A stretch of DNA of 64,000 nucleotides from Xylaria sp. FL1777 (Eukaryota; Ascomycota; Sordariomycetes; Xylariales; Xylariaceae), in the NCBI GenBank assembly GCA_022578965.1, contig MU400508.1:248001-312000 (forward strand), written 5' to 3'. Below the pieces are notes generated by a model. It saw only the letters and a program-made list of their open reading frames with translations, was not told the DNA's origin and searched no databases. The first letter of the stretch is position 1; every line of letters begins with the position of its first letter. Positions 11,975 to 22,475 of this stretch are shown here, in pieces. The position numbers were made by a program, and so were the translations under genes.

Positions 11975-13328
11975 TTATACCGCGTCCTCCTCTTTTGGGT
12001 CAACCCCTAGACTTGCGAGCAACTGATTTCCCCGGTCCCTGGCATGCTCAGCCTTGACACTACGTGGCTGAAGCACTGATGTGTCACCGTCCTCGTCAAC
12101 CTCCGCTCCATCTTCGTCTTCGTCTTCTTCTTCATCTTCCACGTCTCTTCTTTCTTTTTCGGCTTGCTCGCGTTTAATTCGGCGGAGCATGACTTGATCA
12201 TCGTAAAAGTCTTTGAGTGAGATATCCTACCGAGATGATTAGCATCTTGCATGTGCGAGGGCAATGTCATGATGACGATATGGAGACTATGGTCGAGTGA
12301 AGGGAGTGAGGAGTAAGAAGTAGTAGGCATACCTTATCACAACCAGTTTGTGGGCACGTGGCCTTATGGCCAGGCTGTGCGCGGAGGAATTGGACAATGG
12401 CTGGTTTGTTAAAGGTGTGCTTGCACACATTGCTGGTATAAGGCTCTCCCATGACAACCATAGACAGCGGGCAGTAGATACTAATGTGCTCCTCGGCAAT
12501 GACTAAGTCTTCTTCCTCGTCATCTTCGTCGTCGTCACCGCCAGCATTATTGCCCACAAACCACCTAGATGCATCGGGTAAAGGTTTGCCGTCCACGCTA
12601 TGCACCGCATCCCACCAGAGGCGCTTGAAACCGATATAATCGTTATCGACAGCATAGCGCTGTTCCAGAGATCTTGTTGCATAGTCGGCGGCCGCCTTCT
12701 CCCGCTCGTCCTTCAAAATCCTCAAGGGACCGAGTATGTTGTGTTGTCTGTTGTGCATGACAACGTCGTCGTCTTGGTCTTTGGCTCCATTCTCGCTATT
12801 TTCTTGGCCCTCGTCCGCGGCATTGGCGCGCTCGGATTCGACCTTTTTCACCGTGTCATTTATTGCTTGGCGGCCGTCCTCGAGCTCGACGCGTAGATCG
12901 ATGACCTCGCGCACAGCACTCTCGCACTCAGCCGTGAGCGCGGGTACCGCCTCGCGTAGTTGCGTAACTGCTGCTGCTTCTGCGTGGCCACGGCTTTTCG
13001 TCTCGGATTCGCCCCCAGCATCTTCGCTTTGGCCTCGCTGTTGTTTCCTGAGCGTGTCTAGCTCGTGCTTTTTCTTGACGTAGCGGTCGTTGATGTCGCG
13101 CACGTTGTTGGTCAGCAGTGTGATGGACTGCTTCAGTTGCTCTTCATACTTTCGCGTGTCCACGTCCTTGGAGAGTTCGGCCAGTTCCCTGCGCAAGGAA
13201 TGGTCGAGAGGGAAAGATGGAGGCTCATAGTCTGGTAAGCGGGCGGTGCGTCTGTTCTGCTGTGCGCGCGATGGAGAGGAGTGTCGTGGACGGCCGCGGT
13301 TGCGCTGGGCGCCAGAGACGAGCGGCAT
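11975..13328 (-). CDS. nse2: SUMO E3 ligase Nse2/Mms21 (Smc5-Smc6 complex), 415 aa
   Basis: SUMO ligase subunit of the Smc5/6 DNA-repair complex, nuclear. Exons (complement) are 11975-12226 and 12333-13328; the intron starts GTATGC and ends CGGTAG. The N-terminal half is a long coiled coil (about residues 45-180), the part that in the family docks on Smc5. The SP-RING follows the acidic stretch around residue 270 and reads YCPLSM...VCKHTF...TCPQTGCDK, with the Cys/His zinc ligands in place; the intron falls directly after CDK. The C-terminus is a highly acidic Glu/Asp stretch and a Lys-rich segment. A C-terminal tail this acidic is longer than in yeast Mms21. Translation starts at 13328; the in-frame upstream sequence offers no better start. 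Confidence 0.85.
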
Positions 13329-15181
13329 GGTAAGGTTGTTTAGAACCAGCCAATCGGCAGGGTGTGTAAGGTGTTTGCCAAATTGGGGAGGCTCTAATAT
13401 GCAACTGCGTCGATGCTACCAGTGTTTCGTATAGCACGAAAAAAGAAAGTGAAGGGTCGTTTCTGTTGTGGGTGTTGGTGTGTTTCTGCCGGGCAACGCA
13501 GCAAACCGTGATTCGCGGGGCGCGCGTTTACGTCAACTCGTATCGTGAAACCGCGTTGAGTGGTACCAATTCGGATGCAATCTACATCGGGGTAGAGGTG
13601 CATTTCTGCACACACTGTAATATGCACCGAATAGTACTTATTGCTGGATGAAAAGGTACGGCTGAGACAGAGAGGATGGATACCTTTTCCCACCGTATCT
13701 TACGCTAAGTGGGTCTGTATCTTGGAGAATGATGTATAGTGCTTTTCTCCAATACCTACTGTGTACCACCAATATTAGGTGGGTCTCGCCAGAAGCCCCA
13801 CCACACCCAGTTGAGCAATAGTACCTCGTGGTAAGATCCCCCTCCGTTGCATCCAGGCACGGGCCATCATACACCACAATTCCTTATCATATCAAATTAC
13901 TTTGCATCGTGATGAATCTAATCTCCCAGACCCCTTGCGAGGCATACATTAGTACACGATGCCACGACTTACATACACCTGCTACAACAGATAATAACAT
14001 ACAAATTAAATTAGGTGGTGTCGGTACCTAAACTCATTTTCTTTTCATGCCCGGCGACTGCAGCTGCAAGACATCAGACTATCGGCGCTCAGACATCGGC
14101 CCATAATGAGCTTACCTACTCACATGTGTGCTGGAGCCAATGCCCCGGTGACACTTTGACAATGCGGTCTCCTCCTTGAAGACCCCTCAAGCTCTACATA
14201 CTACTGCGTACATATGCGTAACTGATTATGCCTGATACATATAGTACCTATAATACATACAAAGGTACGTCGGTGACCGTCAGCTCTCCTCTGCCTACCT
14301 ATTTACCTATTAATATCATCCCAAAGTCAACCTCGAGGTGATGTTACCATTACTTCATTTAGCTTGGCCAATGGTAAACCATGAGGCTGCGAGCAATTTA
14401 AAGAAAACCCACCTGCATCCGCCTTTCGATGGCCTGCTCCCTGCGTTGTGCAGTAGGGTAGCTATGTAGGCACAAGAAAGAAAGAAAAAAACTAAAAATT
14501 TCACCATGTACCGACATGCAGTCTGGAATCTTGGAGATACGAATAGTATGTCGCAGTGCAGCTGGACACTAGGTGCAACTAGCCAGTCCAATCCCACCGC
14601 CTTGTCACCATAGCCCGTGTGCCATTGGACGGAGGCTCTCTGCTTACAGGGATCGCCCGACGCGCCACGGCCGCCAGTTCGTCCTGCATGTTTCGCAGGG
14701 GCGCAATACGATGACAAGCACAAAGCAGACACAAAGGTGCTGGCACGCTAGAACGTGTACACCGTCTAATGCATCAGGGAGTGCCCATGCAGCGGTAGCG
14801 CGCCATTCGGTGCTGACATCCACTGAGAGGGAAATCCGGTTTTCGTATTGGGCTGAGCGGTGTCCACCCGCCTACATGACGATGGCTCCCTGGTCCATCC
14901 CACCATGACCTAACGTCATCTGTTGTATGGCATACATCCCTGGAAAAGGGCTCCAGGCTAGTGTAAGTGTAGGTTCGGCGGTCAGGCTAGATATAATATA
15001 CCAATTCGCAAACCAGCCTCCTTTTGACCCTCGCGTCTCCCCGTCTCGCTTTTATTCTCCTCGGTATAGTGATTTATACAGCCAATGCACCCGAGCATCC
15101 ATTCTCCATATTTCCATACCTGACTGGCTGAATATCCAACTAGCATACTGTACGTCGACCCCCATCGACGTATAGGTCAAC
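13329..15181. other. Divergent intergenic region
   Basis: 1.85 kb between nse2 (leftward) and the 15.2 kb gene (rightward). Several short open frames overlap on both strands and none has a recognisable motif. Presumably it contains both promoters. Nothing more is seen. Confidence 0.5.
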
Positions 15182-16366
15182 ATGGATCGGTACCTGGGAC
15201 AGCTATGGGCGGCACCGTCGATGGTAAAGCCCGAGGGCAAGAAATTAAAACGAAGACTTCAAAAGATCGGCTCTCAGTCTCAGCAACGACCATATTCAGT
15301 CAGCTATAGCGACACCAAGATAAATCCAGAGCCTAAACCACATAGGGCCTCTTTGTCATTCAACTTATTCGGCAGTGTTAAGCCGAGTGTTCCGCAACGA
15401 CCCGCCTTACCGTCACCTACCCACTCAGAAGACGGCAAATGGCTCGAGGACTTCCGAAAGAGCGGCTATCTCTACCGCGACGGACGCCGTTCACGACAAC
15501 CAGAGAATGAAAAGAGTCGAGAGCGTCCCGCAAGCATGGTCGTGCCCGAGTTCGCACATCTTGCTGCTGTCCCCCATGAAAGCCCAGCTCCGCCTCAGGA
15601 GAAGACAACAAGCTCTCCCATCAAGAATAGGCCACCTCAGACGATAAGGCGATATGCGAAGACGCCCGTATCACATATCGGGCAACTAGAGACTCACCCT
15701 TTATTGCGTACTCAGGGCCTTTCACAAGACGTCCCAACCATCGAGAGTATCGCCGAATCATACAGAGCACTTCTAGAATCCCGCGCTTCCTTCGTGGGTG
15801 AAGCAGCAAACGAGTATTCTCCAATCGCAGAAAAGCAGGATCGATGTTTTACTCCCCACGACCCTAGCCTTGTCCCTCCGCCCCTTGAGCCTTTGGCGGA
15901 ACTACCTGAGCCTCCACTCGCGAGGGGGAGAGGATCGCCACGCTCCGACGATGGAACGTTAGTCGAGGAAGGTTCGATAGACTTCAAAATTGCCCCTACC
16001 TCAGTGCCGAGCTCTCCATCCTGGACCAGCTACGAAACGGCGTCACCGGGGCTAGAACGGAAACCAACGATCCCGCCAAGAAGCTCAGATCTACAGGCCT
16101 GTTTAGATCTTTTAACGAAGGAGCTGTCTTCGGTGGTTGGTAGATCACCTGCCCATCCTAGCACAGATACAACAGCTCTACAGATATGGATTATGATTGA
16201 AGCATATGAGCATTTACGCGACCGGGTCCTAGCGTCACATGAAGGGGATGTCCAGAATGGTCCCTTGAAGGCTACTTTTGACACATGGCTCAAGGCGTTG
16301 CACTCAATACATGATGGTATGACTGGGGACGATGGCCAGCAGAGTGAAAGTGATTACGGAGACTAG
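15182..16366 (+). CDS. Disordered conserved hypothetical protein, 394 aa
   Basis: Single exon starting MDRYLGQLW. Most of the protein is Ser/Pro/Arg-rich and predicted disordered, with many SP/TP sites and a proline-rich stretch (PPPLEPLAELPEPPLARG). The only ordered part is C-terminal, about residues 310-380: LQACLDLLTKELSSVV followed by ALQIWIMIEAYEHLRDRVL, likely two or three helices, then an acidic end (SESDYGD). No known domain is recognised. Composition suggests a phosphorylated scaffold or cytoskeletal/polarity protein, but that is inference. The ATG lies in a good context (GTCAACATGG). Confidence 0.7.
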   Translation: MDRYLGQLWAAPSMVKPEGKKLKRRLQKIGSQSQQRPYSVSYSDTKINPEPKPHRASLSFNLFGSVKPSVPQRPALPSPTHSEDGKWLEDFRKSGYLYRDGRRSRQPENEKSRERPASMVVPEFAHLAAVPHESPAPPQEKTTSSPIKNRPPQTIRRYAKTPVSHIGQLETHPLLRTQGLSQDVPTIESIAESYRALLESRASFVGEAANEYSPIAEKQDRCFTPHDPSLVPPPLEPLAELPEPPLARGRGSPRSDDGTLVEEGSIDFKIAPTSVPSSPSWTSYETASPGLERKPTIPPRSSDLQACLDLLTKELSSVVGRSPAHPSTDTTALQIWIMIEAYEHLRDRVLASHEGDVQNGPLKATFDTWLKALHSIHDGMTGDDGQQSESDYGD

Positions 16367-16925
16367 AAGATGGAAGCTTGACTATTTACTTTAGATACCT
16401 AATGAATAATTCTGAATTTTGATACCCGAGCTTTCTCTGTCGTCCAGATCTTCTCACAAGACCGCCCACCTTAAAACGGGATCATTATTGTGACGGCATT
16501 GGTGTCTACCCCGGCACTCCCAAGTTTCCCCCTCCATTTCAACGAGGCAAGAGGTGTACAGTGCCTCGTGGTTACGTTGTACGATGCTACGATGCAATGT
16601 CAGATAAGAGCAATTTTTCTGAGATACGGGGCGCGCACTGCTTCCATAATTAGCCAGGTGATAATCGCTAGATGATGCAGCACGACAGAGGGGATGACAT
16701 ACAGCGAAGGATCGAAGGGAGGTATTGGGGGCCACCTCGTCTTATATGTAGTATTCAACGCATGCAATATTCGGCTCAGTCGGGGCCTAATAGCAGTCGA
16801 TCACGACATTTTACATCAAAATGTACAGGCAGGTATTAACGATACAGGAATGAAGCTATACGGACACCGAGATGACCTGAGGTACTACAACAGCTAAGAC
16901 GATCACGTCGCGTGCCAATGTTCCT
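16367..16925. other. Convergent intergenic region
   Basis: Lies between two stop codons. It presumably holds both 3' UTRs and polyadenylation signals. The short ORFs on both strands show no motif. Confidence 0.5.
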
Positions 16926-18407
16926 TCATTGCCTCTTGGGGTTGATCCAAATTAGGACCTCCTCTCCACCATGTCCAATCGAGTTGAACATACTGGCGAG
17001 TATCTCCCACAACTTCCTGGGCAGATACACGACAGCCCGGAAAAGACCCCAAGATATCCATCCCAAAACCTGGCCCACATCCCCCCACATCACCTCCAAC
17101 ATGTTCATGATGACATCTCCAAGTCCACGCAGCCAGCGCCACAGTTTCTTCGGCCCGTCGACACCCACAGCACGCAGGAAAGCGACAAAGCCATCCCAGA
17201 CATCCTTCAGCGTAGCATTCTTGAAGAACGTCCCAACAGCCACAACAAGCGTATGCAACGCCGAGAATAGCCTGTCGAAACCCCCAAAAACAGCTCCCGC
17301 AAGCACCCGCATCCCCCTCCACACCCACCCAGCCGCAACCCCCAGAGCATCATAAACCCCACTGAGAAATCTCCTCACAAGCGCCGGCACGCGCCTCGCG
17401 AAATCCCAGACATTCCTAGGGAACTCCCTCACAGCTCCCCAAAACCTCCTCAACCGCTCCGCCACAAGCCTCGGAAGCTCGCCACGATGCCGCCATAACC
17501 ACCGCACACGCTTCGCAACGGGGAGCACGACGAGGTGCTTCGGCAGCGTCCAGAAGAAGAACTTGGGCGCCTGATACCCCACGAGCTCGGCGAACGTCGC
17601 GATGCCCTCCACCGCGCCCCGCGCCCTCCGCAGCGCAGCCTCGTGCGCGACCTTCCACCGCCTGAACCCGCCCCCGCGCCGCGCGGGCAGGTACGCCACG
17701 ACCTCGCGGTGGCCCCGCGCGGCCGCCAGCCGCAGCGCGAGCTCGCCGTCGGGCGCTACCAGGCTGTCGTCCGCGCCGTACGTCTCCATCAGCAGGCGCA
17801 CGAGCACCAGGTTGCCGCGCGCCGCGGCGTGCTGCAGAGGCGTGCGTCGGATCTCGGGCGCCGGCGGCAGGTGGCGCGGTCGCGGCTTGCCCTTGCCGTC
17901 GTCGCGGCGGCCGACGACGCCGTATGCGTTCGCGTCCGCGCCGGCTTCGAGGAGGAGCCGCGCTGTGGCTGTGCGGCCGGCGTCGATGGCGGCGAGGAGG
18001 GGCGTTAGGCCGGCGCTGTTTGGGGAGGAGGGCGTGGTTTGTCCGCTTGTTAGGAGCGAGGTCATGAGTGCTGTGTCCCCTTCTTTGATGGCTGTGAAAT
18101 AGGCTGCTGTTATCTCCGCTTCGCTGAAGCTGGGGAGGGCTTTGTTGCTTGGTTTGGTGTCGTTGGCGCCGGGGCTGGAGATTTCGCTGCTGTCTGAGGT
18201 AGAATGATACTGGGAATCCTTGCCCACTATGCGTGTTGTGTTGTGGACATTCTGGTGAGTACTTGTCTCGTTTGTCGAGCCATACTGAGGTGGGTCTTGT
18301 GTATCGGCCGTTGCATCCTCACCAGCTAGGCGCTCCTCGTCGCTTTGGGCGTCGATGTTGTTGTTAGCTTTCTCGCCGTTGGCGAGGAGGACGTTCTCGT
18401 CGCTCAT
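16926..18407 (-). CDS. Ankyrin-repeat protein with Trp/Arg-rich amphipathic tail, 493 aa
   Basis: Single exon. Residues 1-100 are acidic and disordered (Asn/Ser/Thr-rich). About residues 105-235 carry ankyrin repeats: AYFTAIKEGDTALMTSLL, GLTPLLAAIDAGRTATARLLLEAG, TPLQHAAARGNLVLVRLLME, LALRLAAARGHREVVAYL. From about residue 250 to the end the sequence is a succession of amphipathic helices with regularly spaced Trp, Phe and Arg (FWGAVREFPRNVWDFARRV, WVWRGMRVLAGAVFGGFDRLF, KKLWRWLRGLGDVIMN). I do not recognise that part; it would be expected to associate with membranes peripherally. The middle of the gene is much more GC-rich than its flanks. The last repeat ends in a poly-Arg/Gly linker. No signal peptide. 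Confidence 0.75.
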   Translation of the reverse strand: MSDENVLLANGEKANNNIDAQSDEERLAGEDATADTQDPPQYGSTNETSTHQNVHNTTRIVGKDSQYHSTSDSSEISSPGANDTKPSNKALPSFSEAEITAAYFTAIKEGDTALMTSLLTSGQTTPSSPNSAGLTPLLAAIDAGRTATARLLLEAGADANAYGVVGRRDDGKGKPRPRHLPPAPEIRRTPLQHAAARGNLVLVRLLMETYGADDSLVAPDGELALRLAAARGHREVVAYLPARRGGGFRRWKVAHEAALRRARGAVEGIATFAELVGYQAPKFFFWTLPKHLVVLPVAKRVRWLWRHRGELPRLVAERLRRFWGAVREFPRNVWDFARRVPALVRRFLSGVYDALGVAAGWVWRGMRVLAGAVFGGFDRLFSALHTLVVAVGTFFKNATLKDVWDGFVAFLRAVGVDGPKKLWRWLRGLGDVIMNMLEVMWGDVGQVLGWISWGLFRAVVYLPRKLWEILASMFNSIGHGGEEVLIWINPKRQ

Positions 18408-19025
18408 TGTCAGCGCGGCAGGACTAGTTAGTCAATATGCTGTCAAGATTTCGATATGGAAACCTAGGTAAGTATAGGTAAACTTTGCTGATTAAATTCA
18501 CAATGTTCGCTTTGCTCTAGAAAAATAACATCATGATAAAGAGTTACTACACGCGTAGATATTTATATATACCTAAATATAATTAATGTTCGTCCTTGAT
18601 CATAGCTATAGCCACAGGTGTCTACACCAATTATCAACCTTAGTTTTTGGGGGGGTTTTCCTTGGCAGAAGCAACCGAGAAATGATTGCTTCCATAGCGC
18701 ATTCAGCTGTCTCGGGCTAAGTTGGGGAGAAAAATATGCATGTGAAGGTAAGGCAGACTGGAAGCGCATCGCGATGCATCAAGAACGGCTGAAGACGCGC
18801 TAGATGATGGCTGGTTAGGTCAGGCGCTTGGAGGCAATGCAAAATGCACTCTACAGCAGGGATTGGAAAATGCGACAGTACAATGTCTAAAAACTTCGCT
18901 TAATCTAGACGGATTCGGGGTTAACGTGAAAGGGGGTGTTGACAACTATCATATGTTACACCAGATTTATCAACCTAATAAAAACAATTGGTAGGCAGCC
19001 TTACGAGTGCGTTCTTTTAGTACAT
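18408..19025. other. Intergenic between ankyrin gene start and lgd1 stop
   Basis: No gene is seen. It includes the promoter of the ankyrin gene, with AACCTAGGTA at 18461-18470 (nine of ten bases of the recurrent TACCTAGGTA palindrome), and the lgd1 3' flank. Confidence 0.5.
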
Positions 19026-20431
19026 TTAGATCTTCTCTCCATCCAGGATTGGCCTGGCCTCATCGCTCTTCCACCAACTAACACCCTCCTCGCCAGGATA
19101 CGTGTATTTGTCCATACTATCCGGCTTCATCTCCACACTATAGCCAGGACTCATCGGTGTCTGGTAGTATCCGTCTTTGACGGCCGAGGGGTGGAGGAAG
19201 TGCTCGTGGAGATGGTCTACGTATTCCAGCACGGAGAGCTTGCCGCTAACGACGACGTAGTCGATGGTGCTCAGATGTTGCGTGTATTCGGGCAGTCCAA
19301 CGCCGCCGGAATGCGGCACGATGGGGACCCCGAATTTCTTAGCCATAAGTAGCACCGCGAGAACCTCGTTTACGCCACCCATTCGACACGCGTCGATTTG
19401 ACAGACGTCAATGGCGCCTGACATCAGCAGCTGCTTGAATATGACGCGGTTCTGGCACATCTCGCCCGTGGCAACGCCGATGCCGAGGGGTCGCAGCGCG
19501 TCACGGACTGCCTTGTGGCCGAGGATGTCATCGGGCGATGTAGGCTCCTCTATGAACCACGGCTTGAAATCCGCAAGCTGCTTCATGTACTCGATGGCTT
19601 CGGGTACACTCCAGACTTGGTTCGCGTCCACCATCAGGATGTTGCCGCGGTCGAAGCCGATTACGTCGCGCGCGATTCCCAGTCGCCGTCTGTCTTCCTC
19701 GACGCTCCCGCCGACCTTCAGTTTGAAGTGCTTATATCCCTGACTTAAGGTCTCGTTGAGCAGGGCTTTCATCTTGTCCTCGCCATAGCCGAGCCACCCA
19801 GCGCTCGTCGTGTATGCGGGTACAGCACGGCTGTTCAAGGCGTCTTGAAAGCGGTTTGCCTTATCCTTCTCGCTCCCCCTCAGCAGATCAACAGCTTCTT
19901 CTGGGGTTATGGCGTCCGTGATATAGCGGAAGTCGATGCACCGCACGAACTCTTCGGGTGTCATCTCGGCCACGATCTGCCAGACCGGCTTTCCAAGGGT
20001 CTTGGCCCACAGGTCCCAGACCGCATTGACGACGGCACCGAGCGCCAGGTGGATGACGCCCTTTTCAGGGCCAATCCAGCGCAGTTGCGAATCGTTGACT
20101 AGATACCGCCAGGTCTTTCCCCAGTCTGCTACTAGAGAGGAGAGGGTCCGGCCCTTCAATCTGTCGCCAAGGTGGTTGATGGCTCCGCATACTATATCGT
20201 TGCCACGACCAATGGTGAATGTCTAGACTCAGTTATTAGCAGGCTTCAAGGCAGTGCTATAAAGTAAAAACCTACCATTCCATGACCTGTAAACTCTGAA
20301 TCGGTCTCAAGGATGCAGTATGCAGATGAGTAATCTCCGGCAGCATTCATAGCATCAGAGCCGGTCTTGTCTAGCGAGGTAGGGAATCGGACATCCCTCG
20401 TCCTCCAGCCTGTGATAGTTATCTCAGCCAT
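19026..20431 (-). CDS. lgd1: L-galactonate dehydratase (enolase superfamily), 450 aa
   Basis: Second enzyme of fungal D-galacturonate (pectin) catabolism: L-galactonate to 2-keto-3-deoxy-L-galactonate, Mg2+-dependent, cytosolic. Exons (complement) are 19026-20222 and 20276-20431, with an intron from GTAGGT to GTCTAG directly after GHGM; total 1353 nt. The mandelate-racemase-type barrel shows the expected landmarks: FKLKVGG (general-base Lys), LMVDANQVW, WFIEEPTSPDD and ATGEMCQNR (the three metal carboxylates), and PHSGGVGLPEY (catalytic His). The N-terminus MAEITITGWRTRDVRFPTS fits the LGD1/GaaB group closely, which is why I prefer it to the related rhamnonate and fuconate dehydratases. Other pathway genes (reductase, aldolase) are not adjacent. 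Confidence 0.92.
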
Positions 20432-20556
20432 GTTAAGATCTCTCGAATCCAGAGCCGTGGATTTGAGAAATGTATAGAAAAGGGGTTGATATGACCAGAG
20501 AGGAATGCTAGCCAAGAAAAGAACGGAATGGGAAGGGATAAAGGGAAATGAGGCGA

Positions 20557-20802
20557 GATATAAACGTGGTCATTCACAAGCTATCCTCCCCATCATCCCC
20601 AACTCAAGACTTACAATTAATACAACATCCCACTCTGCGTTTCCCAATTCACCCCGGTAGCGTGGTCCTCCGTGGGGTATGGAGGGGCAGAAGTTAGCGG
20701 GCCCGTCCCATCATCACTCCGAGAGGCTCCAAGGCGCGTGTTATGATTGATGGAAAAAATGAGGGGAGATCCCACTCAGTTTGACGCGCCTAGTTGCTGG
20801 GG
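20557..20802 (-). promoter_or_regulatory. Candidate lgd1 promoter elements
   Basis: Reading leftward, a TATA-like TTTATATC lies at 20564-20557, about 130 bp before the ATG. Two words fitting the CreA/CRE-1 carbon-repressor consensus SYGGRG lie further upstream: GTGGGG (20672-20677) and CTGGGG (20797-20802). Carbon repression would be expected for a pectin-sugar gene. The sites are short and unproven. Confidence 0.3.
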
Positions 20803-21444
20803 GTGTACCTAAAGCAGAGAAAAGCTCGTGATGTGACTAGAACTGCGGAAGAATCTTCGGCGCATGCAAGGTGCATATGCTTGAGAAAAAACTTCAGATA
20901 TGATGAACAAGAGGCGGAAATCACGGGGGAATCTTTGAAGTGTGAGCCGTCATCATGAACTAACACGAGGTAGTATCTTGGGCAGATTGTTGCTGTCGCA
21001 TCGTTGGAGTAGGTAGAGTAGTAGTGTACTACTACGTTCTATGGCGCTAATGCTTCGAGCCTCGATTTTACTTAGCATATCGCATTCCGGTCAGTGCAGA
21101 GAAAGGCCTCCGACAGTCGATATATCTACTGATCTCTATGAGGTGAGACACTTTCTCTCTACCAGAAGCCCGTGCGACTGAGATCGACTCCCAAGCTCCC
21201 GCTGGATCAGGTCACCAGCTAGTTACTAGTCCAATACTGATTTAGCTACTCTAAGTCCTCAGTTCGGTTCAACAACTTTCAGCACGTCCGGTTAATACCA
21301 ACGCGAGTACGGTGTCTATTCAGTATATAGCTATGTAAGCTATGAAGACACCAGAAAATCCATCTCAATAAAACCGTATGTGAATGTGTATGCCGTGTCC
21401 AGTATAAGTTTCTTCCACCAGGACTCTCAGCAGCCGAAATGCAG
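20803..21444. other. Intergenic upstream of lgd1
   Basis: No gene is recognised. It contains the distal lgd1 promoter and the 3' flank of the 253-aa gene. Confidence 0.4.
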
Positions 21445-22475
21445 TCACTCAGGCAAGTTAAGGTACTGCTCTTCCAGGTCGCGCCACTCCTCCTCGTCAG
21501 GGTCGGAATGGCCGATCTGATCGATGATACAACGACGGGCTGGGTTCGAGTTTCTGAGGAGATTGGCGTAGCCAGGTACTCCCAAGGCGTACGGCAGCAA
21601 TAGAGAAGGCGGGTTATCGCCGTCCCAGTCTTCAACAAACCAGATCGTCTCTGGGAATTCGACCTCTCCGTTTCCGTAGCATTCGAGCACTAAAATACTT
21701 GGAGTCAGCTATCGCCGACTTGAGTGAGATCTGTGGGCGTATCGCCGACGTGAAAAGCTTCCAAGGCATGACTCCCTTGGGTAACCAAGGAAGATAATAA
21801 TATCAACAGTTACTTACAGATATTGAGAATTCGCTTCGCCACCCACTTCTTAGTCTCGCGCTGTAAACCCATGACTCCGGCCTCCAGTCCATGCTGTTGG
21901 GCGGGTGTCATGTCTGCCTGTGCTCTTCGGCTAGTGTTTTGCATAGGTCTTACATTTCCGAAAAAGTCTGTGTATTCGCCGGGCATAACCGTGTTGCTAG
22001 CCGCGGTGACCTTGAATGAAAGAAAGATCGCGAGGTTCTTATCATTTAGACCATCGTCGATCCCAATATGAGCGGTGAAAACGTTGCCGTGGCCGGAAGC
22101 GAAACCCTGTGTACAAGCGTAGCTGAGCGCAAGGTACAAGGCCAGGTACTGGTGTCCTTCCATGACCATATCGTATATTTCTTCGCGTACGCAGAGCAGC
22201 ATTCCCTCGTCGGATGCCACTGTAATATTCGAAGTCAGTGGTTGCCATCTTGCGCATAGTTCTTGAGCATCATGGACGTGGTCGACGCCATTCCAGTCTG
22301 TTGTCGCCGATCTGTGTTCTTCAAACTCCCAGAAGAAACCGACGAGAGAGAGTTACTTACAGGACAATGCTTCAATGCCGTGAACAAGGGCGTCTGTTGG
22401 AGTGGTGGGGTTCATTTCGGCAGCATTCAAGATGCTACCCACCTCAGGATTCTCGAGGTTCATCTCGGATGCCAT
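21445..22475 (-). CDS. Conserved-looking hypothetical protein, 3 exons, 253 aa
   Basis: Exons (complement) are 21445-21689, 21818-22219 and 22361-22475. The introns run GTAAGT to TTACAG and GTAAGT to TTTTAG, and the total is 762 nt in frame. The start is MASEMNLENPEVGSIL. The central part (VREEIYDMVMEGHQYLALYLALSY...FASGHGNVFTAHIGIDDGL) looks like one folded domain. The C-terminus has a Trp/Asp-rich piece (TIWFVEDWDGDNPPS) and an acidic helix (DPDEEEWRDLEEQYL). No signal peptide or membrane span is seen and no family is recognised. The strong splice sites and restored frame support a real gene. Confidence 0.65.
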
